Of a stretch of DNA of 6,266 nucleotides, positions 6,262 through 6,266 are shown piece after piece. Where the stretch lies: assembly GCA_003556865.1 (NCBI GenBank), contig PWQF01000066.1:1-6266 (forward strand), in the 5' to 3' direction. The DNA is from Elusimicrobiota bacterium. Its GTDB lineage: Bacteria > CG03 > SLGR01 > PWQF01. The notes under the pieces are model-generated. The model saw only the letters and a list, made by a program, of their open reading frames with translations. It was not told the DNA's origin and did no database searches. The position numbers and the translations under genes were made by a program. How positions within the stretch are numbered: position 1 is the stretch's first letter; each line of letters opens with the position of its first letter.

Positions 6262-6266
6262 CCCCC

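Noticed and set aside
1..6266. CRISPR array, insertion sequence, tRNA or rRNA
   Set aside because: No regularly spaced direct repeats, terminal inverted repeats with a transposase, or tRNA/rRNA-like stretches were seen. Nearly all of the sequence is accounted for by plus-strand genes.

Overview
The window reads as one forward-strand gene cluster for extracellular glycan capture and breakdown, preceded by the end of an unrelated metabolic gene. Base composition is moderate. The genes use ATA (Ile), AGG (Arg) and GGG (Gly) codons freely. Sec signals, a lipoprotein and a LysM protein suggest a diderm bacterium. The cluster style, with many small jelly-roll carbohydrate-binding-like proteins beside a GH144-type enzyme, recalls uncultured lineages such as Omnitrophota, but that taxonomic guess is weak and rests on no marker gene.

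Layout: (1) Positions 2-391 hold the C-terminal third of a class V PLP aminotransferase, cut by the window edge. (2) Positions 392-498 are a short control region with a TTGACA -35 element, a TATAAG -10-like element and a LacI/CcpA-type operator (TGTAATCGTTTACA). (3) Positions 499-1491 encode a full-length LacI-family regulator. (4) Positions 1528-2124 encode a small lipoprotein that is almost entirely one beta-sandwich binding-like domain. (5) Positions 2206-3141 encode an exported LysM protein carrying a close paralogue of that domain. (6) Positions 3174-5621 encode an 815-residue secreted enzyme with three parts: a third, more diverged copy of the domain, a glycoamylase-like/GH144 catalytic domain, and a C-terminal CBM9-like domain. 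(7) Positions 5614-6261 encode an exported protein with a fourth, very diverged beta-sandwich, translationally overlapped with the enzyme gene and ending suspiciously close to the window end.

How they fit together: the only promoter/operator I can see lies ahead of the LacI gene. All later genes run the same way with gaps of 36, 81 and 32 bases and then an 8-base overlap, so one autoregulated operon is the simplest reading. The GH144-type enzyme points to beta-1,2-glucan (sophorose-type linkages) as the likely substrate. The same domain is presented in three ways: lipid-anchored, peptidoglycan-bound through LysM, and fused to the enzyme. This suggests a division of labour in which the envelope proteins hold the glycan and the enzyme cleaves it. 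No transporter, GH3 beta-glucosidase or GH94 phosphorylase is present, so uptake and final hydrolysis must be encoded elsewhere or beyond the right edge. No RNA gene, mobile element, CRISPR array or convincing terminator was found, and no gene-free stretch exceeds 300 bases.
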